Assembly: GCA_032622095.1 (NCBI GenBank)
Contig: CP136065.1
Coordinates: 25,491,141-25,555,140, forward strand
Direction: 5' to 3'
DNA: 64,000 nucleotides
Source of the DNA: Siphonodentalium dalli
Taxonomy: Eukaryota; Mollusca; Scaphopoda; Gadilida; Siphonodentaliidae
In this document: positions 46,828 through 56,597 of the stretch, piece by piece
How the letters are laid out: each line of letters begins with the position of its first letter
How positions within the stretch are numbered: the first letter of the stretch is position 1
The notes under the pieces: generated by a model
Database searches by the model: none
Told to the model about the DNA's origin: nothing
Seen by the model: only the letters and a program-made list of their open reading frames with translations
Translations under genes and position numbers: made by a program

Positions 46828-47530
46828 TATTAATGTGTCTAACTGAAGTGCAATTGTGTGGTACTAAAATCAGATCAGAAATATACATTACCCCATACTA
46901 TTAGTTTTATTTATGGTTTATTGTTTCAACCACTATATGGTATATCGCAGTGTCACAACACATTCAGTTTCGATGGCACATGGGGATCACCAAACTGTTA
47001 TCTTCATTTCGACATAACGCATGTGGGGGGGGGGGCGCCGGATTGCCCGACTCATGGGTTAGCAGCCCCTCCAAGAGAGGGGCGGGGTGAGCTATACAGG
47101 ATTAGCCATTGCAGATTGCAACACTCTCCGAGGGGGGGGGGGGGGGGGCTTAACTACCTCCAACCCCGATACCCCAAAACCCATCTGGTAACACCCTTGA
47201 CATATAACGAATTGAATTTTGTTCTCATAATTCGATTTTCACAACTACTTTTTATCAAAATATTGGACTGAAATGACCATCAGTTGGATATTAGGGAGTG
47301 TCAGATTGGAAATTTTCATCAGGTGCAAAGGTTTAGATTACTAGGATCTTGCTGTTTTCAAGTTCAGATTAAATTCTTTTCTCCATCCGCATCGATCAAA
47401 CATTGGTCCTGGTCCCCTGATGGGGGGGGGGGTTGGCCATTTCAAGATGGACCCCCAACACCAGAGACCCTCTAGCCACACCCATACACATTCCCTCATG
47501 ATGGTTAAGATGTCCGATCGTTGGCACCAC
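46828..47530. other. Non-coding stretch with G runs
   Basis: G runs of 10-17 occur at about 47023, 47132 and 47421. A GACCATCAGTTGGA...GGAAATTTT segment (47275-47315) belongs to the repeat seen at 4240-4960. No gene is seen. Confidence 0.5.
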
Positions 47531-47699
47531 ATTAGTTCCTATAATGTTGGACCCATTTCGAATGGACGGACATATTTACATTCAATATACTACATATAAT
47601 TGAAAATTGCTCACTTGTAATTGTTTCTGGCTGGTTGTCGTCGTACTCATTGGTCATCTCCAGAAACTCTTCAGGCAAAAAATCAAGAATTCTAGCGGT

Positions 47700-48262
47700 G
47701 TCATCGCTAATAACGCATATTTGGAGGTCAACCTCCTGTTCCACCTGGTCCGTGGTCTGTTTTTCTTTCTTTGCCTTAATCTTAATCCGATTCCACTGCA
47801 CTTTCAAATGTTTTTTTTTGTCTTTTGGTTCTATTTGGAAATTTCCCTGCCATTTTGCAAATTTTTTGGGATAAATTTGCCTTTCTGGAATCTGATACCA
47901 AATTAGATTTGTGGGTCATGAGAAAAAAGGTGACCAGAAAAAGGCACCAATATATCGCGTCCTTAGGATCTATTAAATTCAAACATTTGGACATGCCAAT
48001 TAAAATACTAGGACTGATGGGCAATGCATTTTTAACAAAGTATTGATTCTCTCTAGCGATGTCCCTCAGAAGAAGCTTCAATTTGAAAGCCCTATCAAGT
48101 TGTAAATCATAATCATGAAACAAATGAAGTACTTTAACCCCATTTATGTAAGTCTTGATAGTGTCAACTGAACTCAATGATCGACTCAAAACCTGACTAC
48201 ATAGGCAAATGGTTTCTAACGATGCTGGCATTGGTTTTAATGTGAAATAAACACAGAACTAA
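47700..48262 (-). pseudogene. Tyrosine recombinase relic
   Basis: The minus-strand frame (MPASLETICLCSQVLSRSLS, then YINGVKVLHLFHDYDL, RDIARENQYFVKNALPISP, DAIYWCLFLVTFF and KSNLVSDSRK) aligns by eye with the recombinase at 61222-62175 over its N-terminal core-binding half. Homology is lost after KSNLVSDSRK, and the catalytic His-x-x-Arg and Tyr are absent. A stop interrupts the match just upstream of FCVYFTLKP. Its Trp in IYW sits where the 61-kb copy has TAG. Confidence 0.7.
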
Positions 48263-48658
48263 GTGTACGACCTCCATTGTGAGTGAAGGTTCTTGGTAGC
48301 ACCAGTCGCATATGCTGAACCCATGGGTTGATGTTGCTCCTCCTTGAGGGACATCGGTTCTTGTTCCGAAAAGCACAGTGTTTACCAATTGTGAGTGAAC
48401 CGGAAAGTTATAATCTGGGACACATGTGTTGCTACTTTGTGGTGACATGTCATTAAAACGTTCTAAAAAAACTACTGTTCAAATGAATACGGGACAGACA
48501 AATGTGCCAGCCTGTTGCTAACCCCTTCAATGTGAACTGCCTTGACTTCAGACTGCATATTAGCTGTGACAAAACAGATTTTCCTGAGACAACTCTGCAT
48601 GAAGAAATCATCGGTCCGTCCCGAGATTAGGACTGTAACAGATGCCTTATTGTCACAC

Positions 48659-49042
48659 TTAACCCTTTACCCAACAAAACGGCCAAAAACGCCCAAATAA
48701 GCTTCAACAGCTTAAAATATATTCGGTCTGTCTCAATAACACCATACAAATATGGATATCATTGGAACCGGTTCATTGACCACATTGTGATTGTAACAGT
48801 TATGCCCTGTGCCAATGCATTCTCTTATATATGCGAGTCGACCATATGTCGCCTCGCATATATAAGAGAATGCATTGGCCTAAAAAAAATTATAATTTTT
48901 TCTTACATTTTTAAACAATTTTTATAATATTTTTCTACATTCTTTGACAATTTTATCATTTTTAATATGTGTTAAGCCAATGCATTCTCTTATATATAAG
49001 AAAATGCATTGGCACATGGCCGTTCTGTTGGGTAAAGGGTTC
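48659..49042. mobile_element. TTAA MITE family A, copy 3, hit by the LTR retrotransposon
   Basis: Same orientation as copy 1. Cassette hairpins are 48811-48879 (69 nt, tip T-CGACC-ATA-TGTCG-C) and 48976-49013. The second is cut to 38 nt by loss of its whole tip. The right terminal repeat ends at GGGTT, where the LTR element is inserted. Confidence 0.85.
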
Positions 49043-49227
49043 GCCAATGTGTTAGTTCATATACTACATGTATTATTATCATATGTGCCAGGGCACGGTT
49101 TATGTCAAGTACGTTTATGTTTGTTTGAACACTTCCGGTTTTCATTTGGTAATAGAAAACATGTTTCAATCTTTATTCAGTCTACACTTTCTGTGATAAC
49201 AATCACCCATAGTCGATCCCTACTGGC
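49043..49227 (+). repeat. 5' LTR
   Basis: 185 bp, starts GCCAATGTGTTAG and ends CCCTACTGGC, so the short terminal inverted repeat is GCCA/TGGC and not the usual TG/CA. GTGGTGGCAGAGTTGACAC follows directly and is the likely primer-binding region; the tRNA was not identified. Confidence 0.88.
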
Positions 49228-49357
49228 GTGGTGGCAGAGTTGACACAAAAACTCACGTTCACTCCGAAGAGACTGTTATAGGTGACGCAGATAGTGTCCA
49301 AAGTGATTGAATTTCGATCCAAAGTGAAACCAAAAATTACCGTAAATACCACTCACA

Positions 49358-52300
49358 ATGTCAACAAGAGCTCCAAAACAGTGGAGTCTTACAACAGAAG
49401 AGACCGTCAATTCGTTCGAGAGCTGGCGAAGTAATTTACAATATACCCTAACTCTTGACAAAAACTTTGCACATTTCCTACTGGAAGGAACAGTCTGGCT
49501 AAAAAAGTCCAAAGCTGCACCACTGCGTGGATTCACGGATGACCCTGATACCGATGAGCACCCTCTAGCTGCTGGACAGAAAGTTACTCTACTCGAGTTG
49601 ATGCTTGGTCAAATAGCAAACTTCTGTACAGTAATTGCAAGAAATACAATCATCAAGAATTCAACATCAATAGAATCGGTATGGCAAATGATCCGAGCAC
49701 ACTATGGCTTTCAAACCACAGGCGCACATTTTATTGACCTGGATAATATTCACCTGGAATCAAAAGAACGCCCACAGGATTTATACCAGCGCATTGTTGC
49801 CTTCGTCGAAGACAATCTCCTCAAGAAAGATGGAAGCATTACGCATAATGGAGAAAATTTGGAAGAAGATGAAGATCTAACTCCTTCGCTGGAAAATTTC
49901 ATCGTCTTGACATGGTTGCGACTAATTAACAAAGATCTGCCAAGACTAGTTAAACAACGATATGCTACTGAACTTAGAACCCGCTCACTAGCGTCCATCA
50001 AACCAGAGATTTCCATAGCACTTGATTCACTTCTAGATGAGCTCCAAACACAAGTTGATGCCAAAGTACTCAGGTCTGCTACAGCCGCCAACCAACCATT
50101 CAACTACAAGTCCTCCACATTCAGGAAAAGACCGTCTGATTCCAGTTATTCCACCCGTCAGAAACCAGGCACACAAAAGGCATGCCCTTTGTGCGTACAG
50201 GCTGGCCGTACTGACACTAATCACTTTCTCAGTGCATGCAAGCACCTACCAGAGAGTGACCGTAGATTCATGTCAAGAGCACGACTAGTACATATTGATG
50301 AAGATGACTTCGATGTTTACCAACAGAACCACAATATGCCTGATAATGTTGATGAAACACCAAACAACCAACAAAGTCATGTTTCGTCAATGCGTCGTGT
50401 ACAGGTCAAGCGGTCTCCATATATCCAGACTTTCTACAAACATCACCCTCTCAACATTCTCATTGACTCCGGGGCGGAAACAAATATGATCCGAGCGTCA
50501 CTTGCAGAAAAACTTGATGTACCAATATCAAAATCCACACAAATGGCGTTCCAAGCTGATGGCAAATCACCACTGAATGTTATTGGAGAGACCAAATTTC
50601 AGCTCTGCCGTGATGAACACTCATTTATGTTGGAAGCCCTAGTTGTGGACAATCTAGATGGGGATATTCTCGCAGGTGTTCCATTCATGGACAAAAACGA
50701 CATTTGTGTGCGACCAGCCCGACGTCAAGTACTGCTTGCAGATGGAACTATATATGAATATGGTGCCTCTACAGTGCCACTTGGTTCTAATCGCATTAGG
50801 CGCACACAATCTTACATTCTTCGTGGTCCCTCTCAGACAACAACTATATGGCCTGGTGACTTCATCGAACTTGAAATTCCTGATGATATCGATGGTGATT
50901 CTATACTAGCTGTCGAACCACGTGATACTTCTGCCCAGAAACAACTTCCCAGAACAGAAAATGAGTGGCCACTACCCTCTCTAAACAGAGCAGTAGGACA
51001 GAAGCTTCGTATCATGAATGACACTCTGATTCCTCAAACACTAAAGCGACAAGAACACTTTTGTCAGGTTCACCGGGTGTTTGATGGTGATCAGGAGCCC
51101 AAATCATCTGACACATCTTCTGTTAAGTCTGTTCACACACCACTTCATTACAAACATTCCGACATAATTAGAGTGGATCCTGATCAAATTCTCCCACAAC
51201 GTTACAGAGAAATGATTCGATCACTACATGCCGAATTCGACAATGTTTTTGATCCAAGGTATCCGGGCTACAATGGCGCTTTCGGCAAATTCGAGACTGT
51301 AGTAAACATAGGACCGACTCAACCCCCTCAAAGAAAAGGGCGCATTCCACAATATTCACGAGATAAATTGACCCAATTACAAGATAAATTTGATGATTTG
51401 GAAACCCTCGGGGTATTTCAGCGACCAGAAGAAGCTGGAATCGTCGCAGAATATCTAAACCCATCATTTCTGATTAAAAAGCCCAATGGTTCACACAGAC
51501 TTGTAACAGCATTTGCAGACGTTGGTAGGTACAGTAAGCCCCAACCTGCACTTATGTCTGATGTCAACACCACTTTAAGAAACATTGCCCAATGGAAGTT
51601 TCTGATTGTGTCAGATTTAACCAGTTCATTCTACCAGATTCCCCTGTCGAAAGAGTCGATGAAGTACTGTGGCGTAGCGACACCTTTCCGGGGAACACGA
51701 GTTTACGCAAGGACAGCTATGGGAATGCCAGGATCGGAAACGGCCTTGGAAGAGTTAATGAGCCGTGTACTGGGTGATCTACTCCGTGAAGGTGTTGTTG
51801 CCAAACTAGCTGACGATCTCTATTGTGGCGGCAACACCCCAGAAGAACTCATCAATAATTGGAAGCTTGTACTACAGGCCTTCAACAAATGCGACCTGCG
51901 TCTATCAGCATCAAAGACCACTGTTGCTCCAAAATCAACATGCGTGCTAGGATGGATCTGGGAACAGGGAACAGTCACAGTGAGTCCCCATAGAGTAGCT
52001 GCCCTATCATCGTGTGAGCTACCGACAACAGTAAAAAATCTTCGCTCATTCATCGGAGCATTCAAAGTTCTGTCTCGTGTACTCAAGGACACTGCCCAGT
52101 TTCTTACACCACTTGAAGACCTTGTCGCAGGACGTGATTCACATGATAAACTTTCCTGGACAGATGACCTTCGCTCGGTGTTTGTTAGTGCACAGAAACA
52201 CTTAGGAGATACCAAGACGATAACTCTTCCGCGTGCCAGTGATACTGTGTGGATTGTGACAGACGGTGCCGTTAAAGATCGCGGTATCGGATCGACAATG

Positions 52301-54145
52301 TATGTTGTGCGCGATCAGAAACCACTACTTGCAGGGTTTTTTAGTGCTAAGTTAAAAAAACACCAAGTAACATGGCTTCCGTGCGAGATTGAAGCCCTCG
52401 GCATAGCTGCGAGCGTGAAACACTTCAGTCCATACATTATCCAATCACATCACAATGCATGTGTACTCACTGACAGTAAACCGTGCGTGCAGGCTTTCGA
52501 AAGATTGTGTCGTGGCGAATTTTCAACCAGCCCCCGGGTGGTGACATTTCTCTCAGTCGTTAGCCGCTATCAAGTCTCCGTTAGACATCTTGCAGGAAAT
52601 GCCAATATTCCGTCTGACTTCTCGAGCCGGAATCCACCAAAATGTAACCAACCAGAGTGCCGAGTATGTTTGTTCATTTCTCAGACAGAGGAATCCGTTG
52701 TTCGCCAGTTATCCGTGCAAGACGTTCTTTCGGGACAAATTAATATGCCGTTTACTAGCCGCAATGCGTGGAAGCAAACTCAGTTGGAATGTCATGATCT
52801 TCGCAGAGTTCACGCTCATCTGACACAGGGAACCCGTCCATCCAAACGCGCTAGAGACGTTCGAGACTTGAAGCGTTACCTGAACACAGTTTCAGTGGGC
52901 TCAGATGGCCTTCTCATAGTAAAACGCACAGAAAAGTTCGCGTCGGATCGTGAAGCAATAGTTGTACCTCGAGGTGTACTCAAAGGTTTGATAACCGCGC
53001 TTCATCACAAGTTGGACCATCCCACTGCTAATCAGCTTAAAATGGTCATACAACGATACTTTTTCGCATTAGACTTAGATAGTGCCGTCGAACAAATCTC
53101 CAAATCATGTCATGTGTGTGCGTCATTGCGTAACATTCCACGAGCGATAACACCACAAGCATCAAATGATGCACCATGTATAGTCGGACATTCACTTGCG
53201 GCAGATGTGCTAAAACGCAATCGACAGATGATCTTACTTGTTCGCGAAACAGTAACTTCGTACACTGTGGCTACCATAATCCCAGATGAAAAGAGTGAGA
53301 CTTTGAGATCTGGACTGATACAATTGTGTTTAGAATTGCGACCATTAGATGGACCGCTTTCTGTTATCCGCACCGACCCCGCACCAGGATTTAAATCTTT
53401 GGTTAATGATTCAGCATTACTTGAGCACAGACTAACTATCGAACTAGGACAAGCGAAAAATTGCAACAAAAACCCAGTTGCAGAACGTGCTATTCAAGAA
53501 CTGGAAAATGAACTTTTACGTCAAACCCCAGATGTCCCACATGTTACCCCACTCTCACTAGCATTGGCTTTAGCACGGTTGAACTCTCGAATTCGTTCTA
53601 ATGGGTTATCAGCACGTGAACGGTGGCTGCAGCGTGACCAGTTCACAAACTCTCAGATTCAGATGGCTGACCATGAACTCATAGTAGATCAACATGAAAG
53701 GCGACAAACAAACCACCTCTACAGCGAAAAATCAAAATCCTTTCACAATTCCCAACCTACTTCTCACATTGACATTGGCGACTTGGTATATCTTCGGAGC
53801 GAAGGTGATAAAAACACTAGACGACATCGTTACCTTGTTGTTTCCACAGAGGGTGATTGGTGTAACATCCGCAAATTTGTTGGTGCACAGCTCCGTGCCC
53901 TCTCATATCGTGTGCGCAAAAGTGACTGTTATGTTGTAACCCAGGACGCTATGTTTGAAAGCACACACAAACCTATCGATACATATGAATCTTCTGATGA
54001 TGACTGTGTAAATGAGACGGATCCACCAGAACTCCCGGCAATACCACAGGAAATATCATTACCTCCATTAGAGACAGTGTCTGGCCCTCGGAGATCAAAT
54101 CGTCAAAGACACACACCAAAGTATCTTTCTGACTATTCACCATAA
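49358..54145 (+). CDS. Gag-Pol polyprotein of LTR retrotransposon
   Basis: 1595 residues without a stop or frameshift. It encodes the proteins for particle assembly, cDNA synthesis and integration of this element. Approximate order: Gag 1-270; a Cys/His cluster CPLCVQAGRTDTNHFLSACK near 276; aspartic protease with IDSGAETN near 369; reverse transcriptase with FLIVSDLTSSFYQIPL and the catalytic LADDLY near 817 (Leu-Ala-Asp-Asp in place of Tyr-x-Asp-Asp); RNase H with VTDGAV near 966; integrase with HH near 1215 and CHVC near 1250, and candidate catalytic Asp, Asp, Glu near 1282, 1338 and 1371. The tail is the basic RRSNRQRHTPKYL type. Gag and Pol are in one frame, so no recoding signal is needed. 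Confidence 0.9.
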   Translation: MSTRAPKQWSLTTEETVNSFESWRSNLQYTLTLDKNFAHFLLEGTVWLKKSKAAPLRGFTDDPDTDEHPLAAGQKVTLLELMLGQIANFCTVIARNTIIKNSTSIESVWQMIRAHYGFQTTGAHFIDLDNIHLESKERPQDLYQRIVAFVEDNLLKKDGSITHNGENLEEDEDLTPSLENFIVLTWLRLINKDLPRLVKQRYATELRTRSLASIKPEISIALDSLLDELQTQVDAKVLRSATAANQPFNYKSSTFRKRPSDSSYSTRQKPGTQKACPLCVQAGRTDTNHFLSACKHLPESDRRFMSRARLVHIDEDDFDVYQQNHNMPDNVDETPNNQQSHVSSMRRVQVKRSPYIQTFYKHHPLNILIDSGAETNMIRASLAEKLDVPISKSTQMAFQADGKSPLNVIGETKFQLCRDEHSFMLEALVVDNLDGDILAGVPFMDKNDICVRPARRQVLLADGTIYEYGASTVPLGSNRIRRTQSYILRGPSQTTTIWPGDFIELEIPDDIDGDSILAVEPRDTSAQKQLPRTENEWPLPSLNRAVGQKLRIMNDTLIPQTLKRQEHFCQVHRVFDGDQEPKSSDTSSVKSVHTPLHYKHSDIIRVDPDQILPQRYREMIRSLHAEFDNVFDPRYPGYNGAFGKFETVVNIGPTQPPQRKGRIPQYSRDKLTQLQDKFDDLETLGVFQRPEEAGIVAEYLNPSFLIKKPNGSHRLVTAFADVGRYSKPQPALMSDVNTTLRNIAQWKFLIVSDLTSSFYQIPLSKESMKYCGVATPFRGTRVYARTAMGMPGSETALEELMSRVLGDLLREGVVAKLADDLYCGGNTPEELINNWKLVLQAFNKCDLRLSASKTTVAPKSTCVLGWIWEQGTVTVSPHRVAALSSCELPTTVKNLRSFIGAFKVLSRVLKDTAQFLTPLEDLVAGRDSHDKLSWTDDLRSVFVSAQKHLGDTKTITLPRASDTVWIVTDGAVKDRGIGSTMYVVRDQKPLLAGFFSAKLKKHQVTWLPCEIEALGIAASVKHFSPYIIQSHHNACVLTDSKPCVQAFERLCRGEFSTSPRVVTFLSVVSRYQVSVRHLAGNANIPSDFSSRNPPKCNQPECRVCLFISQTEESVVRQLSVQDVLSGQINMPFTSRNAWKQTQLECHDLRRVHAHLTQGTRPSKRARDVRDLKRYLNTVSVGSDGLLIVKRTEKFASDREAIVVPRGVLKGLITALHHKLDHPTANQLKMVIQRYFFALDLDSAVEQISKSCHVCASLRNIPRAITPQASNDAPCIVGHSLAADVLKRNRQMILLVRETVTSYTVATIIPDEKSETLRSGLIQLCLELRPLDGPLSVIRTDPAPGFKSLVNDSALLEHRLTIELGQAKNCNKNPVAERAIQELENELLRQTPDVPHVTPLSLALALARLNSRIRSNGLSARERWLQRDQFTNSQIQMADHELIVDQHERRQTNHLYSEKSKSFHNSQPTSHIDIGDLVYLRSEGDKNTRRHRYLVVSTEGDWCNIRKFVGAQLRALSYRVRKSDCYVVTQDAMFESTHKPIDTYESSDDDCVNETDPPELPAIPQEISLPPLETVSGPRRSNRQRHTPKYLSDYSP

Positions 54146-54279
54146 AGACCCACGTACCCACGAAGGCGAATAATATACATGACTCGCTTCGTCATGCTAT
54201 GTGTCTCCAATCACTGGGTGTGCGATTAGTAGTTTATACTATGTAACTCGTGAATTCTTATGTAGTCCATTACAAAAAC

Positions 54280-54298
54280 AAAAAGGAAGAAAAGAGAC
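54280..54298 (+). promoter_or_regulatory. Polypurine tract of the LTR retrotransposon
   Basis: AAAAGGAAGAAAAGAGA lies just before the 3' LTR, where second-strand priming would occur. Confidence 0.7.
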
Positions 54299-54301
54299 TG
54301 C

Positions 54302-54486
54302 GCCAATGTGTTAGTTCATATACTACATGTATTATTATCATATGTGCCAGGGCACGGTTTATGTCAAGTACGTTTATGTTTGTTTGAACACTTCCGGTTT
54401 TCATTTGGTAATAGAAAACATGTTTCAATCTTTATTCAGTCTACACTTTCTGTGATAACAATCACCCATAGTCGATCCCTACTGGC
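54302..54486 (+). repeat. 3' LTR
   Basis: Same length and, by eye, same sequence as the 5' LTR. Followed by the duplicated GGTTC. Confidence 0.9.
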
Positions 54487-54491
54487 GGTTC

Positions 54492-55365
54492 ATAAAAACT
54501 TTTCGCCTGCTCGGGTAGCTCCACCACATATTAACAGACAACCAACATAAGTAGCCATACGGCATTGATATACAGATCTTGAGATTGACTCAGGAAACTT
54601 ACGATGAATTTATTTGATGAGGGGAGCCAACCCCCTCCCCGGTCAAACATGTATCTGATTCTATCCATTTGTCAGGGCTTGACCATTCTTCCAATGACAT
54701 AATTGAAACCCCATTGTATTGTTCTAGATACTTTCACCACCAAAAATAATTCCAAAGCAACATACTTGGGGATATGCTTTTGTTCATTCTTATTTACAAA
54801 GGTCTTCAACCATCTCATTAGTCTTGAGACAAAAATTCGCCCTGGACGGCCACATGCTGAAATAAAAGTGAGTTCCCCCAATAAAGATTGTATTCATCTG
54901 AGATTGGCTGTAGACATTTCCAGCCACGAATGAACAAGTTGCAGAATCTCTTCAATTCGACTTGGTGTAACCCGTAGACACATGTTAATTGTATCAACTT
55001 CCACTCCCAAAACATTTATGACCTGTCACGGGGACACCGATTGTGTTTGGGAGCTTCCACCAGACCAGTTGAGAGAGGGCATTATATACTACATAGGCTT
55101 CTGATTATGATGCCTCAACCACCGGCAGATCATCTAAATATTTTAATATATTAATTCCTCTTTGGTGTGTCATGGATTTTATGGTGGAAGTTACTCTTTG
55201 ACATATTTGCACCGAAGACATGCAGCCCATGCTTAACAGCTTTTCAAAAATATATGTAACTTCCAACGAAACGCTACTAAGTGAGCGTCTCCTGTGTATA
55301 TTTAAATTTGCCTATATGCTAAATCTTCCCTAACATATTCCAACTGTCAAACTAGGATGTTCATA
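54492..55365. other. Non-coding stretch
   Basis: A G/C-poor stretch with short frames on both strands around 54672-55015 that show no recognised domain. It may include 5' parts of the non-LTR element that follows. Confidence 0.4.
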
Positions 55366-55790
55366 TCCCCAGATATACAAGGGCTTCCAGGACATTATTG
55401 GGGATTTTTCACTCACTCAAATGGTTACTGAGAACAAAGGGATAACATACTTGATCTCATATTAACTAACAATCTTGAACTAATCAATAGTACAAGCACA
55501 TATTCCGACATAGCAGATCATGAGTTTTTCTCCTTAGTTGCAAACTTAAACCCAGTCAGGAACAAACAACCCAGGATTATTCACCTCTATAATAAAGCAG
55601 ATTGGGGAAATTACAGGCTTTTTACCGCATCAGAACTTTGTTCCATATATCCAACTCATAAAATATCTGTTGAAGACATGTGGATAATATTGAAAACAAC
55701 AGAGAAATGCATTTAAAATAAATTTCCTACAAAAATGCTCAACACCACGAATCACACCAGGAATTAAGACTTATCCATAGGCACTGTACA

Positions 55791-55830
55791 CCCTGTGCCA
55801 ATGCATTCTCTTATATATGCGAGTCGACCA
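55791..55830. repeat. Isolated half of a family 1 hairpin
   Basis: CCCTGTGCC then the exact 33-nt left arm (55797-55829) ending GTCGACC, plus one loop base. The next bases are CTGGCAC, which could be the last bases of the missing right arm (a deletion) or host sequence. Confidence 0.85.
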
Positions 55831-56253
55831 CTGGCACTTTGAAAAACTCAAATGCCGAAATAGCCCAAGTACTAAAGAATCAATTTCAGTTTGTTTTTCC
55901 CCACTGAACCCCATTACACTATCACAACATTGCCTGACGACCATATGGAATAATACACCTGATAACTATATCCAGTCAAATAATCATGGCTATCCGACCA
56001 TCAAGGAAATTAAGGTAAACGAATATAGTGTCCCTAAACAACTATCTGACCCGGAAACCAACAAAGCTGCCGGACCAGATAACCTTATTCCTGTCATTCT
56101 AACACAAATGCGATATGAAATAGCTCCATCCCTCACAATATTCATCCAAAAAACCCTGATATCGGGACATTACCAACGACTGGACAAAAAGTAATGTAGT
56201 TCCAATATTCAACAAGAGCACGCCGTGTCGGGGGGGGGGGGGGGGGGGGTTGG

Positions 56254-56597
56254 CATAATACGCCCGTTTCTGGAGTAGAGTGGGGCATGTGGACAGAACC
56301 CATATTTGAACTTGATATGTATACCAAATTTGGTTCAGTTCACTCGATTCAATCTAAAGTTATTATCTGGAAACCGCATACCAGGTAAAATCTAAGTCGA
56401 AAAGGGGGCATAACTCTAAAATCATGCGGACGAAATCCATATTCGAACTTGATCTGTATTTTGGTGCAGTAAACTGATATACTAAATTTGGTTCAGTTCA
56501 CTCGATCCAATCTAAAGTTATCATCCGGAAACCAAAAGCGGACGGACGACGGACAGACAACCCATAATACGACCGTTTTGTTTCAAACGGGCGTATA
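56254..56597. mobile_element. Element with 3' hairpin, inserted in the non-LTR element
   Basis: The left end is CATAATACGCCCGTTTC. The right end is a hairpin at 56564-56597 (ATAATACGACCGTTTTG...CAAACGGGCGTAT), preceded by GGACGGACGACGGACAGACA. The interior has two diverged ~110-bp copies with CCAAATTTGGTTCAGTTCAC. A run of 19 G directly precedes it. Confidence 0.6.

Larger units (their letters stand above)
49043..54486 (+). mobile_element. Complete LTR retrotransposon (Ty3/gypsy-like), apparently intact
   Basis: 185-bp LTRs, one open Gag-Pol frame, a purine-rich tract before the 3' LTR, and a 5-bp target duplication GGTTC (49038-49042 and 54487-54491). The LTRs read as identical by eye, which implies recent insertion. 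The order protease, reverse transcriptase, RNase H, integrase fits Ty3/gypsy and BEL/Pao alike. RT motif style and the LRSFIG-type connection favour Ty3/gypsy. No envelope frame is present. Confidence 0.88.

Noticed and set aside
47532-47807. 91-residue minus-strand frame as a gene
   Set aside because: It continues from the recombinase relic region with Lys/Glu-rich low-complexity sequence and no domain; treated as decayed element sequence.
49750-50103. Antisense and alternate-frame open frames within 49358-54145
   Set aside because: They lie inside the long Gag-Pol frame, whose domains are recognisable; the others are shadows.
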